DNA of 64,000 nt from SCTD01 sp963781675 (GTDB lineage Bacteria > Actinomycetota > Actinomycetes > Mycobacteriales > SCTD01): positions 248,001-312,000 of the forward strand of contig CAWAGF010000002.1 in NCBI GenBank assembly GCA_963781675.1, read 5' to 3'. A program made the position numbers and the translations under genes. The notes below the pieces were generated by a model. The model was not told the DNA's origin and searched no databases. It saw only the letters and a program-made list of their open reading frames with translations. Each line of letters starts with the position of its first letter. Position 1 is the stretch's first letter. Positions 32,488 through 42,257 of this stretch are shown here, one piece after another.

Positions 32488-34208
32488 CGCGCCAGGCCCA
32501 GCTCCACGCGGCGCTCGCGCGGCTGCACGTCGTACCAGGCGCTGACGCCGCCGGTGACCTCGTCCGGGCCGCGGCCGAGCACCTGCTCGACCATCCGTGC
32601 GACGGCCTCCGCACCCGCCCCGTCGGCCACCAGCACCGAAGCGACCTCCAGCCGCTCCATCTCGAGCAGCAGCGCCGCGACGACCTGCGGCGCGACCGGC
32701 CCGAGCCGACCAGCGGGCGCCGGCCCGACGACGCGCTCCCAGGCCGTGACGCCGCCGGTGAACGTGCCGGAGCCGTCCTCCTCCGGTGTGATGACGTAGC
32801 CGCCCACCGACCGGTAGCGGTAGTCGGCGCGGGCCTGCCACAGCATCGGCGCGCTGGAAGGGAAGCGCGGCACCGGGAAGGTCAGCGCGAGCGAGCCCTC
32901 CGGCACGCGCTCCACCGCACCGCCGGTGAAGTAGGCCGGCACGTCGGCCCGCTCGTAGGAGTACGGCCAGCTCGGCAGCAGCGGGACCGCGCACAGCAGC
33001 GCGACCGGGACCGCGACGGCGGGCCGCAGCCGGCCGCTGGCGTGCAGGCGGTCCAGCCCCACTGCGAGCACCAGCGCCGCGCAGAGCACGACGTACAGGC
33101 TGAAGCGCACCGCCGCCATGTTGTGCAGGACCGGCAGCCGGGCCACCACGGCGTACGGCAGCGGCACCCCGGTGTCGTGGTCCGCGACGTGCAACGACTG
33201 CCCCAGCGACAGCACCCACGCCACGACCCCGAGCACGGCAGCGAAGCGGGCGACGGCGACCTCGCGGAAGCGCCACGCCAGCAGGCCGAGCACGGCCAGC
33301 AGCGGCAGCCCGAGGTAGGAGCCGTTCTCGCTGTCGTTGCCGCCCCAGCCCGTCGTCGCGTCCGTGCCCAGCACCTGGTGGATCGTCGGCACGACCGTGC
33401 CGAGCAGGTCGGCGGCGTACGGCGAGGCGTCCTGCACCGGCTCGAGCACCGCCTGCGGCCCGGCGAACAGCACCGACAGCGGCCAGGCCGCGAGGACGCT
33501 GAGCACGAGGGCGGCGGTGGCCAGGCCGACCAGCGCGTGCCGTAGCCGCGGCCGGTCGAGGCGGCGCCGGTGCTGGAGCGCGAGCACGGCGGTGCCGCAG
33601 ACGGCGACGACCAGCGTCGAGGCGAGCACCTCGAGCGTCGTCATCATCTGCGCGAAGGCGAGCAGCCCCAGCAGCGCCCCGGCGACGACCGCGCGCAGGC
33701 GCTGCCGGACGTAGAGCTCGTGCGCGAGCAGCAGCACCAGCGGGGGCAGCGCGACCAGCGACAGGTTGAGGTGGCCGGTCCCCTGCGCGACGAGGTAGGG
33801 CGAGAAGCCGTAGAGCAGCCCGGCGGCGAACCGGGCCCACGGCCACGGCGCGAACCGCCCGGCCACGAGCCACATCGACGTGGCGCTGCCGGCGAAGGCG
33901 GCGACCGCGAGCAGCGTGTGCGAGGCGAGCACCCCCGCGGTGGCCGTCACGGGCCACGCGAGCACGCCCGGCAGCGGCAGCAGCGTGTTCCACATGAGGT
34001 TCACGCCCTCGGGCGCGACCAGGTGCGAGCTGAACCACGGCGACCGGCCGTGCGACAGCGCGTACGGCGTCCAGCCGAGGTACCAGTCGGTCTGCGGCGC
34101 GTCCTCGCAGGCGCACTGCGTCGTCGTCGCGAGCGAGCGGAAGGCGGGGAGGTGGCCGAGAACCGCCAGCAGCAGGTAGGTCAGCGGCGCGAGCAGCCGG
34201 GCGGTCAC
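32484..34208 (-). CDS. Large polytopic membrane protein, GT-C/YfhO-like
   Basis: 574 aa from GTG 34208, which overlaps the upstream stop by four bases. About ten to eleven membrane helices precede a soluble C-terminal domain (about 410-574, VPEGSLALTFPVPRFPSSAPMLWQA and onwards). Conserved-looking loops are CEDAPQTDWYLGWTPYAL, SSHLVAPEGVNLMWNTLLPLPG and WGGNDSENGSYLGLPLL. The architecture matches extracytoplasmic GT-C glycosyltransferases that use polyprenol-linked sugars. The acidic residues of the first loop (EDAPQTD) are candidate catalytic residues. Specificity is unknown. Confidence 0.72.
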   Translation of the reverse strand: MTARLLAPLTYLLLAVLGHLPAFRSLATTTQCACEDAPQTDWYLGWTPYALSHGRSPWFSSHLVAPEGVNLMWNTLLPLPGVLAWPVTATAGVLASHTLLAVAAFAGSATSMWLVAGRFAPWPWARFAAGLLYGFSPYLVAQGTGHLNLSLVALPPLVLLLAHELYVRQRLRAVVAGALLGLLAFAQMMTTLEVLASTLVVAVCGTAVLALQHRRRLDRPRLRHALVGLATAALVLSVLAAWPLSVLFAGPQAVLEPVQDASPYAADLLGTVVPTIHQVLGTDATTGWGGNDSENGSYLGLPLLAVLGLLAWRFREVAVARFAAVLGVVAWVLSLGQSLHVADHDTGVPLPYAVVARLPVLHNMAAVRFSLYVVLCAALVLAVGLDRLHASGRLRPAVAVPVALLCAVPLLPSWPYSYERADVPAYFTGGAVERVPEGSLALTFPVPRFPSSAPMLWQARADYRYRSVGGYVITPEEDGSGTFTGGVTAWERVVGPAPAGRLGPVAPQVVAALLLEMERLEVASVLVADGAGAEAVARMVEQVLGRGPDEVTGGVSAWYDVQPRERRVELGLAR

Positions 34209-36316
34209 GTCCCGTCGACGCGCCAGACCGACACGTGCACGGGGACCTCGCGCGCCTCGTCCGGCCGCTCGAGGTCGTTCTCCTCCCACATCGGCAGCGT
34301 CCGCTCGATGTCCAGGACCGGCGTGACGGTCGTCGGGTCGATGCCCTCGGGCAGCTCGCCGTTGTCGGCGACCACGAAGACCGGGCGGTCCGGGAAGCGC
34401 GCCGCCGTCATCTCGATGACCGTGGTCCGGGCGTTGCCGTCGATGGCCATCGCGTCGTTGCTGGCGAGCAGGCCGGACAGCTGGCCGTGCTGGAGCCACA
34501 CCGGCGTGGCGAACAGCCGGGTGACGTTGGCGCAGCACCCCTGGTCGAACTCCCAGAGGAAGACGCCCTCCTGCTCACCGGCGAGGTCGGCGATCTGCTG
34601 CGAGATGGCGAACGACCCCTTCCACTCGTCGTGCGCGCGCAGGGGCAGCGACTGCGACAGGAAGAAGGCCAGCAGGCCGGCGAGCGCGAGCACCGCGGGC
34701 ACGAGGGTGAGCAGCCGGTCGCGGTGCCGCCACACGACGAGGAAGGCCAGCGCCAGCGCGACCAGCGCGAGGACGCCGGGCAGCACGGTCGGGACGTAGC
34801 GGCGGGTCCACCACAGCAGCCGGGTGGAGTTCTTGGCGTTGTAGCCGTAGACCACGAACAGCAGCAGCGTCGGCAGCACCAGCGTCCACACCGACGCGCT
34901 CCACCGGCGGAGCGCCACGACCGCGACGCCGCCCAGCATCAGCAGGAAGCCCGGCAGGCTGATGAACCAGGTGAGGCGGGCCATGATCTGCTCGTCGTAC
35001 GAGCGCACGATCCGGCCGTTGTAGTCGAAGTAGGCCTCGCCGAACAGCCGCGGCCGCAGGTAGGCCAGCGCCATCAGCCCGGCGGCGCCGAGCACCACGA
35101 GGAGGCCGAGCCCGAGCTGCACGCGCCGCTGCGCGAGCTGGTCTGCGAGCCGGTGCACCGGCAGGAAGCGCAGCACGGCAGCCAGCGCGAAGCAGCCGAC
35201 CGTCACCGCGGCGACGGTGCGCAGCGGCGGGATGCTGTTGGCGTTGGAGTAGTTCAGCGCCAGGTCGTACGCCTGGTAGAGCGCGTGCGGCGTGCCGAGC
35301 GCGAGGGCGGCCGCGAACCAGGTGGCGCGCGCGTCCCAGCGGCGGGTCGCCAGCAGCGCGGCGCCGAGGCCCACCGAGAGCAGGACGAGCAGCAGGCCGT
35401 CCGCGCGGTTGAGCCAGCCGATCGCGACGAGCAGCCCGGCGAAGCCCGCCGCCGGCCGCCAGCCGGTCTGCAGCGCGACGACGATGCCGAGCAGCACGCC
35501 GAGGTACAGCGCCTGCGCGAACACCTCCGTGCTCGGGAAGCGCGCCTGCCAGACCTGCAGCATGTTGGTGGCGAGCAGCAGCCCGCCCGCGCCGGCGGCC
35601 ACCAGCCCGGCTGCCGGACCGGCCCGGTTGGCCATCATGGCGCTGCCGACGCGACGCAGGACGGCGCACAGCGCGAGCACCGACAGGACCCCCATGAGGG
35701 GGACCGTCGTGAGCAGCGCGGAGCGTCCGCCGAGGTCGTACGACGTCGCCAGCAGGGCCGGCCACAGGTGGTAGAACTGCGGGACGATCAAGCCCGTCGA
35801 GGCGTCCCGGACCCAGATCCCGGAGAAGCGCGCACCGGGCGAGGTGAGCTGGACCGGGAAGGTCGGGTCCTGCGCCGCGGTGGCGAGCAGCGGGTCGACG
35901 AAGCCGACGTCGCCGGTGCGGCTGATCGAGATGGCGTGCGAGACGTAGCCGCCGGGGTCCTTGTCCGAGACGCCGTAGGCGAAGCCCGGGAAGGTGAGCG
36001 CTGCCGCGACGGCCGCGCAGCCGAGGGCGACGCCGACCCCGGGCAGGTCGGCGGTCACGGTCAGCCGTCGGCGGGGCACGAGCAGCGCGAGCGCGACGAG
36101 CAGCCCCAGCGCCAGCAGGGACAGCCCGAGCACGGCCGGCAGCGAGTGGGCGGACAGGTGCGCCAGACCCAGGGACACCCAGGCGACCACGCCGACCACC
36201 AGCAGCGCACCGCCGGCGAGCAGGTCCAGGCCGGTCAGCGTCAGGCGAGCGACGGCAGGGACCGCGTCGGGGTCGGGTGACAGCGTCGCGGCGGGCCCGG
36301 CGAGCGTCGAGGTCAC
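34205..36316 (-). CDS. Large polytopic membrane protein, GT-C glycosyltransferase-like
   Basis: 703 aa from GTG 36316. About twelve helices and a periplasmic C-terminal domain. The first outer loop carries FAYGVSDKDPGGYVSHAISISRTGDVGF, an acidic motif at the position of GT-C catalytic residues, followed by GLIVPQFYHLWPALLA. It forms an operon with the 574-aa membrane protein and probably transfers a polyprenol-phosphate-linked sugar made by the GtrB-like enzyme. A TACTCT hexamer lies seven bases before the GTG, and no Shine-Dalgarno is visible. Confidence 0.75.
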   Translation of the reverse strand: MTSTLAGPAATLSPDPDAVPAVARLTLTGLDLLAGGALLVVGVVAWVSLGLAHLSAHSLPAVLGLSLLALGLLVALALLVPRRRLTVTADLPGVGVALGCAAVAAALTFPGFAYGVSDKDPGGYVSHAISISRTGDVGFVDPLLATAAQDPTFPVQLTSPGARFSGIWVRDASTGLIVPQFYHLWPALLATSYDLGGRSALLTTVPLMGVLSVLALCAVLRRVGSAMMANRAGPAAGLVAAGAGGLLLATNMLQVWQARFPSTEVFAQALYLGVLLGIVVALQTGWRPAAGFAGLLVAIGWLNRADGLLLVLLSVGLGAALLATRRWDARATWFAAALALGTPHALYQAYDLALNYSNANSIPPLRTVAAVTVGCFALAAVLRFLPVHRLADQLAQRRVQLGLGLLVVLGAAGLMALAYLRPRLFGEAYFDYNGRIVRSYDEQIMARLTWFISLPGFLLMLGGVAVVALRRWSASVWTLVLPTLLLFVVYGYNAKNSTRLLWWTRRYVPTVLPGVLALVALALAFLVVWRHRDRLLTLVPAVLALAGLLAFFLSQSLPLRAHDEWKGSFAISQQIADLAGEQEGVFLWEFDQGCCANVTRLFATPVWLQHGQLSGLLASNDAMAIDGNARTTVIEMTAARFPDRPVFVVADNGELPEGIDPTTVTPVLDIERTLPMWEENDLERPDEAREVPVHVSVWRVDGT

Positions 36317-36323
36317 GCGGTCG

Positions 36324-36329
36324 AGAGTA
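36324..36329 (-). promoter_or_regulatory. Probable leaderless -10 box
   Basis: TACTCT on the minus strand ends seven bases before GTG 36316. It is divergent from the box at 36384. Confidence 0.35.
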
Positions 36330-36383
36330 CGCCGCGGCCTGCCTGCCGAAGATCGACGGCGCCGGTCACCACGCCCCCGGCAC

Positions 36384-36389
36384 TAGGCT
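36384..36389 (+). promoter_or_regulatory. Probable leaderless -10 box of the ABC exporter operon
   Basis: TAGGCT ends seven bases before GTG 36397. No Shine-Dalgarno is visible between them. Confidence 0.45.
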
Positions 36390-36396
36390 GCCGACC

Positions 36397-37305
36397 GTGC
36401 CCGCCCCCGTCCGCGCCGCCCTGCCCGAGGGCCGGTCTGCGCTGGCCCGCGAGCGTGCCGCGGCCCAGGGACGGCTGCGCTGGGAGCTGCTGAGCCAGCT
36501 CATCCGCAAGGACCTGAAGGTGAAGTACCAGGGGTCGACCCTGGGCTTCGTCTGGAGCCTGGCGAACCCGCTGCTGCTGCTCGGCATCTACTACGTGATC
36601 TTCGCCGTGGTCTTCGACAACGGCATCCCGAGCTACCACGTCTACCTGATGAGCGGCCTGCTGGCCTTCACCGCGTTCAGCCAGGGCGTGGGATCGGCCT
36701 CCGGCAGCGTCGTCAGCAACTCCGGGCTGGTGAAGAAGGTCCGCTTCCCGCTGCTGGTGCTGCCGCTGTCCGGGGTCGGCTTCGCGATGGTGCAGTTCGC
36801 CCTGCAGTTCCCGGTCCTGCTGGTCATCGCGCTGATCAGCGGCGTGAACTTCCTGCACCCCCCGCTGCTCCTGCTGCTCCCGGCGGCCGCGCTGCTGGTG
36901 CTGTTCTCCACCGCGCTGGGGGTGCTCACGGCGGCGCTCAACGTGCGCTACCGGGACACCAGCCACTTCGTCGAGATCGCGATGCTGATCTGGTTCTGGC
37001 TCAACCCGATCCTCTACCCGGCCGGCCTGGTCAAGACGGCGCTGGACCGGCACGGCCTGTCCGACGTGTTCTGGCTGTACTTCCTCAACCCGATGGCGAC
37101 CGTCGTGTCGACCTTCCAGCGGGCGATCTACCAGACGCCGACCTACGTCGACAAGGAAGGCGTGACGCGCGAGCTGCTCGTCGACGGCGGCTACGCGGTC
37201 TACGCGCGCAACCTGCTGATGGGCTTCGTCATCGCCGGGCTGCTGCTGCTGCTCGCGCGCCGCACCTTCAACCGCCTCCAGGCCGACTTCGCGGAAGACC
37301 TGTGA
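36397..37305 (+). CDS. wzm: Polysaccharide ABC exporter permease (Wzm-like)
   Basis: 302 aa from GTG 36397; the frame is open further upstream but the -10-like box and family start support this position. ABC-2-type permease with six membrane helices. The N-terminal amphipathic segment LRWELLSQLIRKDLKVKYQGSTLGFVWSLANPLL is the hallmark of Wzm/TagG-type exporters, and NVRYRDTSHFVEIAMLIWFWLNPILYP is the second family block. With the ATPase downstream it exports a completed polysaccharide across the membrane. A four-base GTGA at its stop is the likely start of the ATPase gene. Confidence 0.93.
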   Translation: MPAPVRAALPEGRSALARERAAAQGRLRWELLSQLIRKDLKVKYQGSTLGFVWSLANPLLLLGIYYVIFAVVFDNGIPSYHVYLMSGLLAFTAFSQGVGSASGSVVSNSGLVKKVRFPLLVLPLSGVGFAMVQFALQFPVLLVIALISGVNFLHPPLLLLLPAAALLVLFSTALGVLTAALNVRYRDTSHFVEIAMLIWFWLNPILYPAGLVKTALDRHGLSDVFWLYFLNPMATVVSTFQRAIYQTPTYVDKEGVTRELLVDGGYAVYARNLLMGFVIAGLLLLLARRTFNRLQADFAEDL

Positions 37306-38553
37306 GCGCTCCGGAGCGAGCTGCGCGCGCCAGCGAGCAGGTGTCGCTGTGAGCGAGCGATCATCCTGGCGCGCGACGTCAGCAAGCGCTACCTCACGCA
37401 CTCCAGCAAGGCCACGCAGCTCAAGGAGCGCTTCGTGCGCGGCCGGGGCGGCAGCACCGAGGAGTTCTGGGCGCTGCGCGACGTCGACGTGCAGATCGGC
37501 GCCGGCGAGACGGTCGGGCTGATCGGGCCGAACGGCGCCGGCAAGTCCACGCTGCTGAAGATCCTCGCCGGCATCCTGCGCCCGACCACCGGCCAGGTCG
37601 AGGTGCAGGGCCGCATCGCGTCGCTGCTCGAGCTCGGCGCCGGCTTCAACGGCGAGCTCACCGGCCGCGAGAACGTCTACCTCAACGCCGCGCTGCTCGG
37701 GCTGTCCCGCCGCGAGGTGGACGGCCTGCTCGAGTCGATCGTCGACTTCTCCGAGCAGGGGCCGCGCATCGACGACCCGGTCAAGCACTACAGCTCCGGG
37801 GAGTACGTCAAGCTCGCCTTCTCGATCGCCGTCCACGTCGACCCGGACGTGCTGCTCGTCGACGAGGTGCTCGCCGTCGGCGACGAGGCCTTCGCGCGCA
37901 AGTGCCTGACGAAGATCGAGGAGTTCCAGCAGGCGGGCAAGACGATCCTGCTCGTCACGCACTCGCTCGACCTGGTCACCCAGCTCTGCACCCGCGGGAT
38001 CGTCGTCGACCACGGCCAGGTGCAGTACGACGGCGACGCCGCCTTCGCGGTCGGCACGCTGCGCAAGATCCTCGGCACCGACCGCCCGGTCGACGCGCCG
38101 GCCGGTCCGGTGGAGATGGGCGGCATCGTCGTGCACTCCGCGGTGCCGTCCGCCTCCCCGGGCGGGCCGCGGCGGAGCCGCTTCTCGGCGGGGGAGCCGT
38201 TCCACCTGCGGGTCGAGTGCGAGGTCTTGCGTGGTGACGAGGTCTACCCGGGCGAGGTGGGCGTCGTGGTCATGGGCGCCGGCGACATCCCCGTCTTCGC
38301 GATGCGCACGCCGAAGGGCGCCGGCCTGCCGACCACCCCGGGCCGGTACTCCGTCGACTTCTCCGCCGAGGCGGTCCCGCCGCTGAACGGCGCGTTCATC
38401 GTCGGGGTGCAGGTCGAGCACGCCGAGACCGGGCTGCCGATCACCGCCCGCAGGTTCGACGACGCCATCTGGGTCGAGACCGGCTCGCTGCCGGGCCTGC
38501 TCGACGTGCCCGCGACGACCACCGTCACCGCCCTGCACGGGAGCCCCGCATGA
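37302..38553 (+). CDS. wzt: Polysaccharide ABC exporter ATPase with cargo-binding domain (Wzt-like), frame break near its start
   Basis: ABC ATPase with the A-loop Tyr in DVSKRY, Walker A GPNGAGKST, signature HYSSGEYVKLAFSIA, Walker B VLLVDEVLAVGDEAF and switch LLVTHSLD. A C-terminal domain from about residue 265 of the joined protein resembles the Wzt carbohydrate-binding domain. The domain frame has no ATG, GTG or TTG between the permease stop and 37435, and a start there would remove the A-loop. A GTG at 37302 overlapping the permease stop reads VSAPERAARASEQVSL and meets a TGA at 37350. Skipping one base there continues as ERAIILARDVSKRY, giving 416 aa in total. Whether this is recoding, mutation or an assembly error is open. 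Confidence 0.85.
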
Positions 38554-39368
38554 CCCGGCTCGAGAGCGACTACTACGCCTACATGGGCTACGACCCGGAG
38601 AACGCCAAGGCCGGGCTGCGCCACTACCTGCAGTGGTTCCCGCAGGGCCCGGTGCTCGAGCTGGCCTGCGGGCGCGGCGAGTTCCTCGACCTGCTGCGCG
38701 AGGCGGGCGTGCCCGGTGAGGGCATCGACCTCGACGACGGGATGGTGGCGCTGGCCCGCAAGGCCGGCCACACCGTGCAGCTGGCCGACGCGCTGTCCGG
38801 CCTGCAGAGCCGCGCCGACGGCTCCGTGCACGGCGTCTTCTCCGCGCACTTCGCCGAGCACCTGCAGCCCGACGACCTGGAGGCCGTCGTCGCCGAGTCG
38901 GCGCGGGTGCTGGCGCCCGGCGGGCACTTCGTCGCCGCGACGCCCAACGCCGCGTGCCTCTCGGTGATGGGTCACGACTTCTGGCGCGACCCGACGCACA
39001 TCCGCTTCTACGAGCCGCGCCTGCTCGCCTTCTACTGCGCGAAGGCCGGGCTCGAGGTGGTCGAGACCGGCGGCAACCCCCTGAACCACGCCGGCCCGCC
39101 GCCGCACGCGCTCGCGCCCGCGGTGACCGTCGACGCCGACCTGCGACCGGACCTGGCGACCGCCATCCAGCGCATCACCGACCCCAAGAGCAAGGGCAAG
39201 GCCGACCCCGGCTCCCCCTGGCACGTCTTCGGCCACTTCCTGTCGGTGCTCGAGGAGCGGCTGCGCACCACGCAGGAGGAGCTCACCTCGCTGCGCCGGT
39301 CGTACGCGCACCTGCTCGACGCCCTCTACCCGTCCAACGAGGTCTACGTGGTCGCCCGTGCCGTCTGA
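38550..39368 (+). CDS. Class I SAM-dependent methyltransferase
   Basis: 272 aa. Motif I VLELACGRGEFLDLLREAG, motif II GEGIDLDDGMVALARKAG, and HGVFSAHFAEHLQPDDLEAVVAESARVLAPGG. A C-terminal helical segment (SVLEERLRTTQEELTSLRRSYAHLLDALYPSNEVYVVARAV) is coiled-coil-like, as in methyltransferases that sit beside Wzt and cap polysaccharide chains. That neighbourhood suggests chain-end methylation coupled to export, which is inference. ATGA overlap with the ATPase gene. Confidence 0.9.
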   Translation: MTRLESDYYAYMGYDPENAKAGLRHYLQWFPQGPVLELACGRGEFLDLLREAGVPGEGIDLDDGMVALARKAGHTVQLADALSGLQSRADGSVHGVFSAHFAEHLQPDDLEAVVAESARVLAPGGHFVAATPNAACLSVMGHDFWRDPTHIRFYEPRLLAFYCAKAGLEVVETGGNPLNHAGPPPHALAPAVTVDADLRPDLATAIQRITDPKSKGKADPGSPWHVFGHFLSVLEERLRTTQEELTSLRRSYAHLLDALYPSNEVYVVARAV

Positions 39369-40713
39369 GCAGCAGCCGGTCGCGACGGTGGTGGTCGTCA
39401 ACTGGAACGGCGAGCGCTGGCTGCGGCCGTGCCTGGACGCGCTGGTCCGGCAGCAGACGAGCCAGACGTTCCTCACCTGGGTCGTCGACAACGCCAGCAG
39501 CGACGGGTCGGTGGCTCTGCTCGAGCGCGAGTACCCCCACGTGCGGGTGCTGCGCAACGACGAGAACCTCGGCTTCGCCGGCGGCAACAACACCGCCCTG
39601 CGCCAGGTGACGACGCCGTACGCCGTCCTGCTCAACAACGACGCGACGCCGGAGCCGGACTGGCTCGAGCGGCTGCTCGCGCCCTTCGACGAGCCGGGTG
39701 CGGAGAAGGTCGCGGCGGTGACCAGCAAGGTGGTCTTCGCGCCGCGCTTCCTGCCGCTGCGCCTCGAGGTGCCCGGCTTCGTGCCGGGCGGTGCCGACCC
39801 GCGCGAGCTCGGGCTGCGGCTGTCCCGCGTGGTGGTGGACGGCGAGGACGTCACCGGCCGGGTGCTCTGGGAGCGGCTCGTCTACGGCGCCGAGGGCGTC
39901 GACGAGGACCGCTTCTGGTGGACGCGGCCCACGGGCGAGCTGCTCGTGCCGCTGCCGCAGGACTCCGGGCCGTGGGAGGTGACGGTCGACTGGGCCGCCG
40001 AGACGGAGAAGTCGGCGACGCTGGCGTGGGACGGCGGGGAGGTGACGCTGCCGGTGACGACGGAGCGTTCCGAGCACTCCTTCACCGTGCCTCCCGGAAC
40101 CCCCGCCGTCGACGTCGTGAACAACGTCGGGTCGCTCGTGTTCACCGCCGGCTACGGCGCCGACCGCGGCTACCAGGAGGTCGACAACGGCCAGTACGAC
40201 GACCCGCAGGACGTCTTCGCGATCTGCGGCTGCGCCGTCGCGTTCCGCACCGAGGCCGGGCGCGAGATGGACTGGTTCGACGACGACTTCTTCCTCTACT
40301 ACGAGGACACCGACCTGTCGTGGCGGCTGCGGCTGGCCGGCTGGCGGCTGCGCTACGAGCCGAGCGCGGTGGTCCGCCACGTGCACTCGGCCAGCAGCAT
40401 CGAGTGGTCGCCCACCTTCGTCTTCCACACCACGCGCAACCGGCTGCTGATGCTGGTCAAGGACGCGACGCCGTCGCGGGCACGGCGCGAGTACCTCGCC
40501 TTCCTCGGCGAGACGCTGCAGATGACGCGCCCGGTCATCGGGGCGCTGCGGCGCGGGCGCCGGCCGGCCGCGCGGCCGCTGCGTGCGCGGGCCAAGGCGA
40601 CCGGGTCGCTGCTGCGGCTGACGCCGGCCGCGCTGCGCAAGCGCCGCTCCGTCGGGCGCTCCGCCGTGGTCGCCCGCGAGCGGATCGACAGCGAGCTGGT
40701 GACCAGCCGATGA
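39358..40713 (+). CDS. GT2 glycosyltransferase with inserted beta-sandwich domain
   Basis: 451 aa from GTG 39358, overlapping the methyltransferase end by 11 bases. The GT2 core is split: N-terminal half VVVVNWNGERWL, VVDNASSDGS, NLGFAGGNNTAL and LLNNDATPEPDW; C-terminal half FDDDFFLYYEDTDLSWRLRLAGW. Between them (about 130-280) lies an extra beta-rich domain with FVPGGADPRELGLRLSR, containing the D-(T/P)-R-x-L-G motif shared with the GT4 proteins at 40710 and 58474. A rhamnosyltransferase-like enzyme; donor unknown. The C-terminus is basic. Confidence 0.88.
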   Translation: MPSEQQPVATVVVVNWNGERWLRPCLDALVRQQTSQTFLTWVVDNASSDGSVALLEREYPHVRVLRNDENLGFAGGNNTALRQVTTPYAVLLNNDATPEPDWLERLLAPFDEPGAEKVAAVTSKVVFAPRFLPLRLEVPGFVPGGADPRELGLRLSRVVVDGEDVTGRVLWERLVYGAEGVDEDRFWWTRPTGELLVPLPQDSGPWEVTVDWAAETEKSATLAWDGGEVTLPVTTERSEHSFTVPPGTPAVDVVNNVGSLVFTAGYGADRGYQEVDNGQYDDPQDVFAICGCAVAFRTEAGREMDWFDDDFFLYYEDTDLSWRLRLAGWRLRYEPSAVVRHVHSASSIEWSPTFVFHTTRNRLLMLVKDATPSRARREYLAFLGETLQMTRPVIGALRRGRRPAARPLRARAKATGSLLRLTPAALRKRRSVGRSAVVARERIDSELVTSR

Positions 40714-42257
40714 GAGCTGCCGTCTACAACCGCTTCTGGCACAGCCAAGGCGGCGGCGAGCGCCACTCCGGGATGATCGCGCAGGTCCTGTCGCAGGACG
40801 GCGTCGAGGTCGACCTCGTCGGCCACACCGAGGTCGACCGGGACGAGCTGGCCGACCACCTCGGTCTCGACCTGTCCCGCGTGCAGCTGCGGATCGTCCC
40901 GGACCGCGGCGACCTGGCGCTCGCTGCGCTGTCCGAGGAGTACGACCTGTTCGTCAACGGGTCGTACATGAGCCGGCTCGCGCCGCGCGCCCGGCACAAC
41001 GCCTACCTCTGCTACTTCCCGACGCCCTTCGACGTCGACCTGCCGCCGTGGAAGAAGAAGGTCGCCAAGACCTTCGGCGGCCTCGTCGCCCAGCACACCG
41101 GCGGCTTCGACTACGGCGACGGCTGGTACCCGCCCGAGGGCGGTCGCCGGCGCACCTGGCGCTGGACCTCCGACGACGCGGTGCTGTCCTTCCCGCCGAG
41201 CCGGGTCGACCGCTCGCTGCGCCTCGAGCTCGGCGGACCGGCCCTGCCCCGCCCGGTGGAGCTGCGCGTCGAGGACGAGAGCGGCGCCGTGCTGTTCCGC
41301 ACCGGGGTGACCTCCTCCTTCGCGCTGCACCACGTACCGGTCCCGCGCTCGGTGAAGGGCAAGGAGCTGCACCTGCGGGCGCAGACGTTCGCTCCCGGCG
41401 GCACGGACACCCGCGACCTCGGCGTCGCGGTGTCCCGGATGCGCCTGGAGGGTGCGGCGTACGGGCCGCGGCAGCGGATCGCGCACCACTACCCGTGGCT
41501 GCTCAGGGCTCCCCGCGACTTCTCCTTCCTCGACTCCTACGACGTCGTGATGGCCAACAGCGAGTACACCCGCGGCTGGATCCGCCGGATGTGGTCGGCG
41601 GAGAGCGACGTGCTGTTCCCGCCGATCCAGGTGCAGAAGCTGCACCCCGCCGCCGAGCGCGAGAAGACGGTCGTCACGGTGGGCCGCTTCTTCGCGCCGG
41701 GTCTCGGGCACGCCAAGCGGCAGCAGGAGATGGTGACCTTCTTCGCCGACGCCTCGCGCGCCGGGCGGCTGCCGGGCTGGCGGATGTACGTCGTCGGCGG
41801 CATGGAGGACTCCCAGCGCGGCTACGTCGAGCAGGTGCGGGCGGCCGGCCGCGACGTGCCGGTGGAGGTCATCACGAACGCGCCGCGCGCCCGCGTCGAG
41901 GAGCTGCTCTCCACGGCGTCGGTCTTCTGGTCGGCCACCGGCTACGGCGGCGACGAGGAGTCGATGCCCTGGGCTGCCGAGCACTTCGGCATGACGACGG
42001 TCGAGGCGATGGCCGGTGGCTGCGTGCCCGTCGTCATCGACATGGCCGGTCAGAAGGAGATCGTGCGCGAGGGCGTGGACGGCTACCGCTGGTCGACGCC
42101 CGAGCAGCTGGTGGAGCGCACGGCGCAGGTCGCCGCCGACGGTGAGCTGCGCGCGCGGCTCGCGGCGTCCGCGGTCGAGCGGGCCCAGCAGTTCAGCGAG
42201 ACCGCCTTCGCCGACCGCTGGCACGCCATCGCCGCGAAGCACTCGCTGCTCGGATGA
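40710..42257 (+). CDS. GT4 glycosyltransferase with inserted beta-sandwich domain
   Basis: 515 aa from ATG 40710 (ATGA overlap). Starts MRAAVYNRFWHSQGGGERHSG. Residues about 130-260 form an inserted domain (RRTWRWTSDDAVLSF, DRSLRLELGG, FAPGGTDTRDLGVAVSRMRLEG, with DTRDLG at 233-238). The GT-B C-terminal domain follows, with TVGRFFAPGLGHAKRQQEM and AEHFGMTTVEAMAGGCVPVVID. The Glu of HFGMTTVEAM is the donor-site residue of the GT4 EX7E-like pair. It is a close paralogue of the 502-aa protein at 58474. Confidence 0.9.
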   Translation: MRAAVYNRFWHSQGGGERHSGMIAQVLSQDGVEVDLVGHTEVDRDELADHLGLDLSRVQLRIVPDRGDLALAALSEEYDLFVNGSYMSRLAPRARHNAYLCYFPTPFDVDLPPWKKKVAKTFGGLVAQHTGGFDYGDGWYPPEGGRRRTWRWTSDDAVLSFPPSRVDRSLRLELGGPALPRPVELRVEDESGAVLFRTGVTSSFALHHVPVPRSVKGKELHLRAQTFAPGGTDTRDLGVAVSRMRLEGAAYGPRQRIAHHYPWLLRAPRDFSFLDSYDVVMANSEYTRGWIRRMWSAESDVLFPPIQVQKLHPAAEREKTVVTVGRFFAPGLGHAKRQQEMVTFFADASRAGRLPGWRMYVVGGMEDSQRGYVEQVRAAGRDVPVEVITNAPRARVEELLSTASVFWSATGYGGDEESMPWAAEHFGMTTVEAMAGGCVPVVIDMAGQKEIVREGVDGYRWSTPEQLVERTAQVAADGELRARLAASAVERAQQFSETAFADRWHAIAAKHSLLG

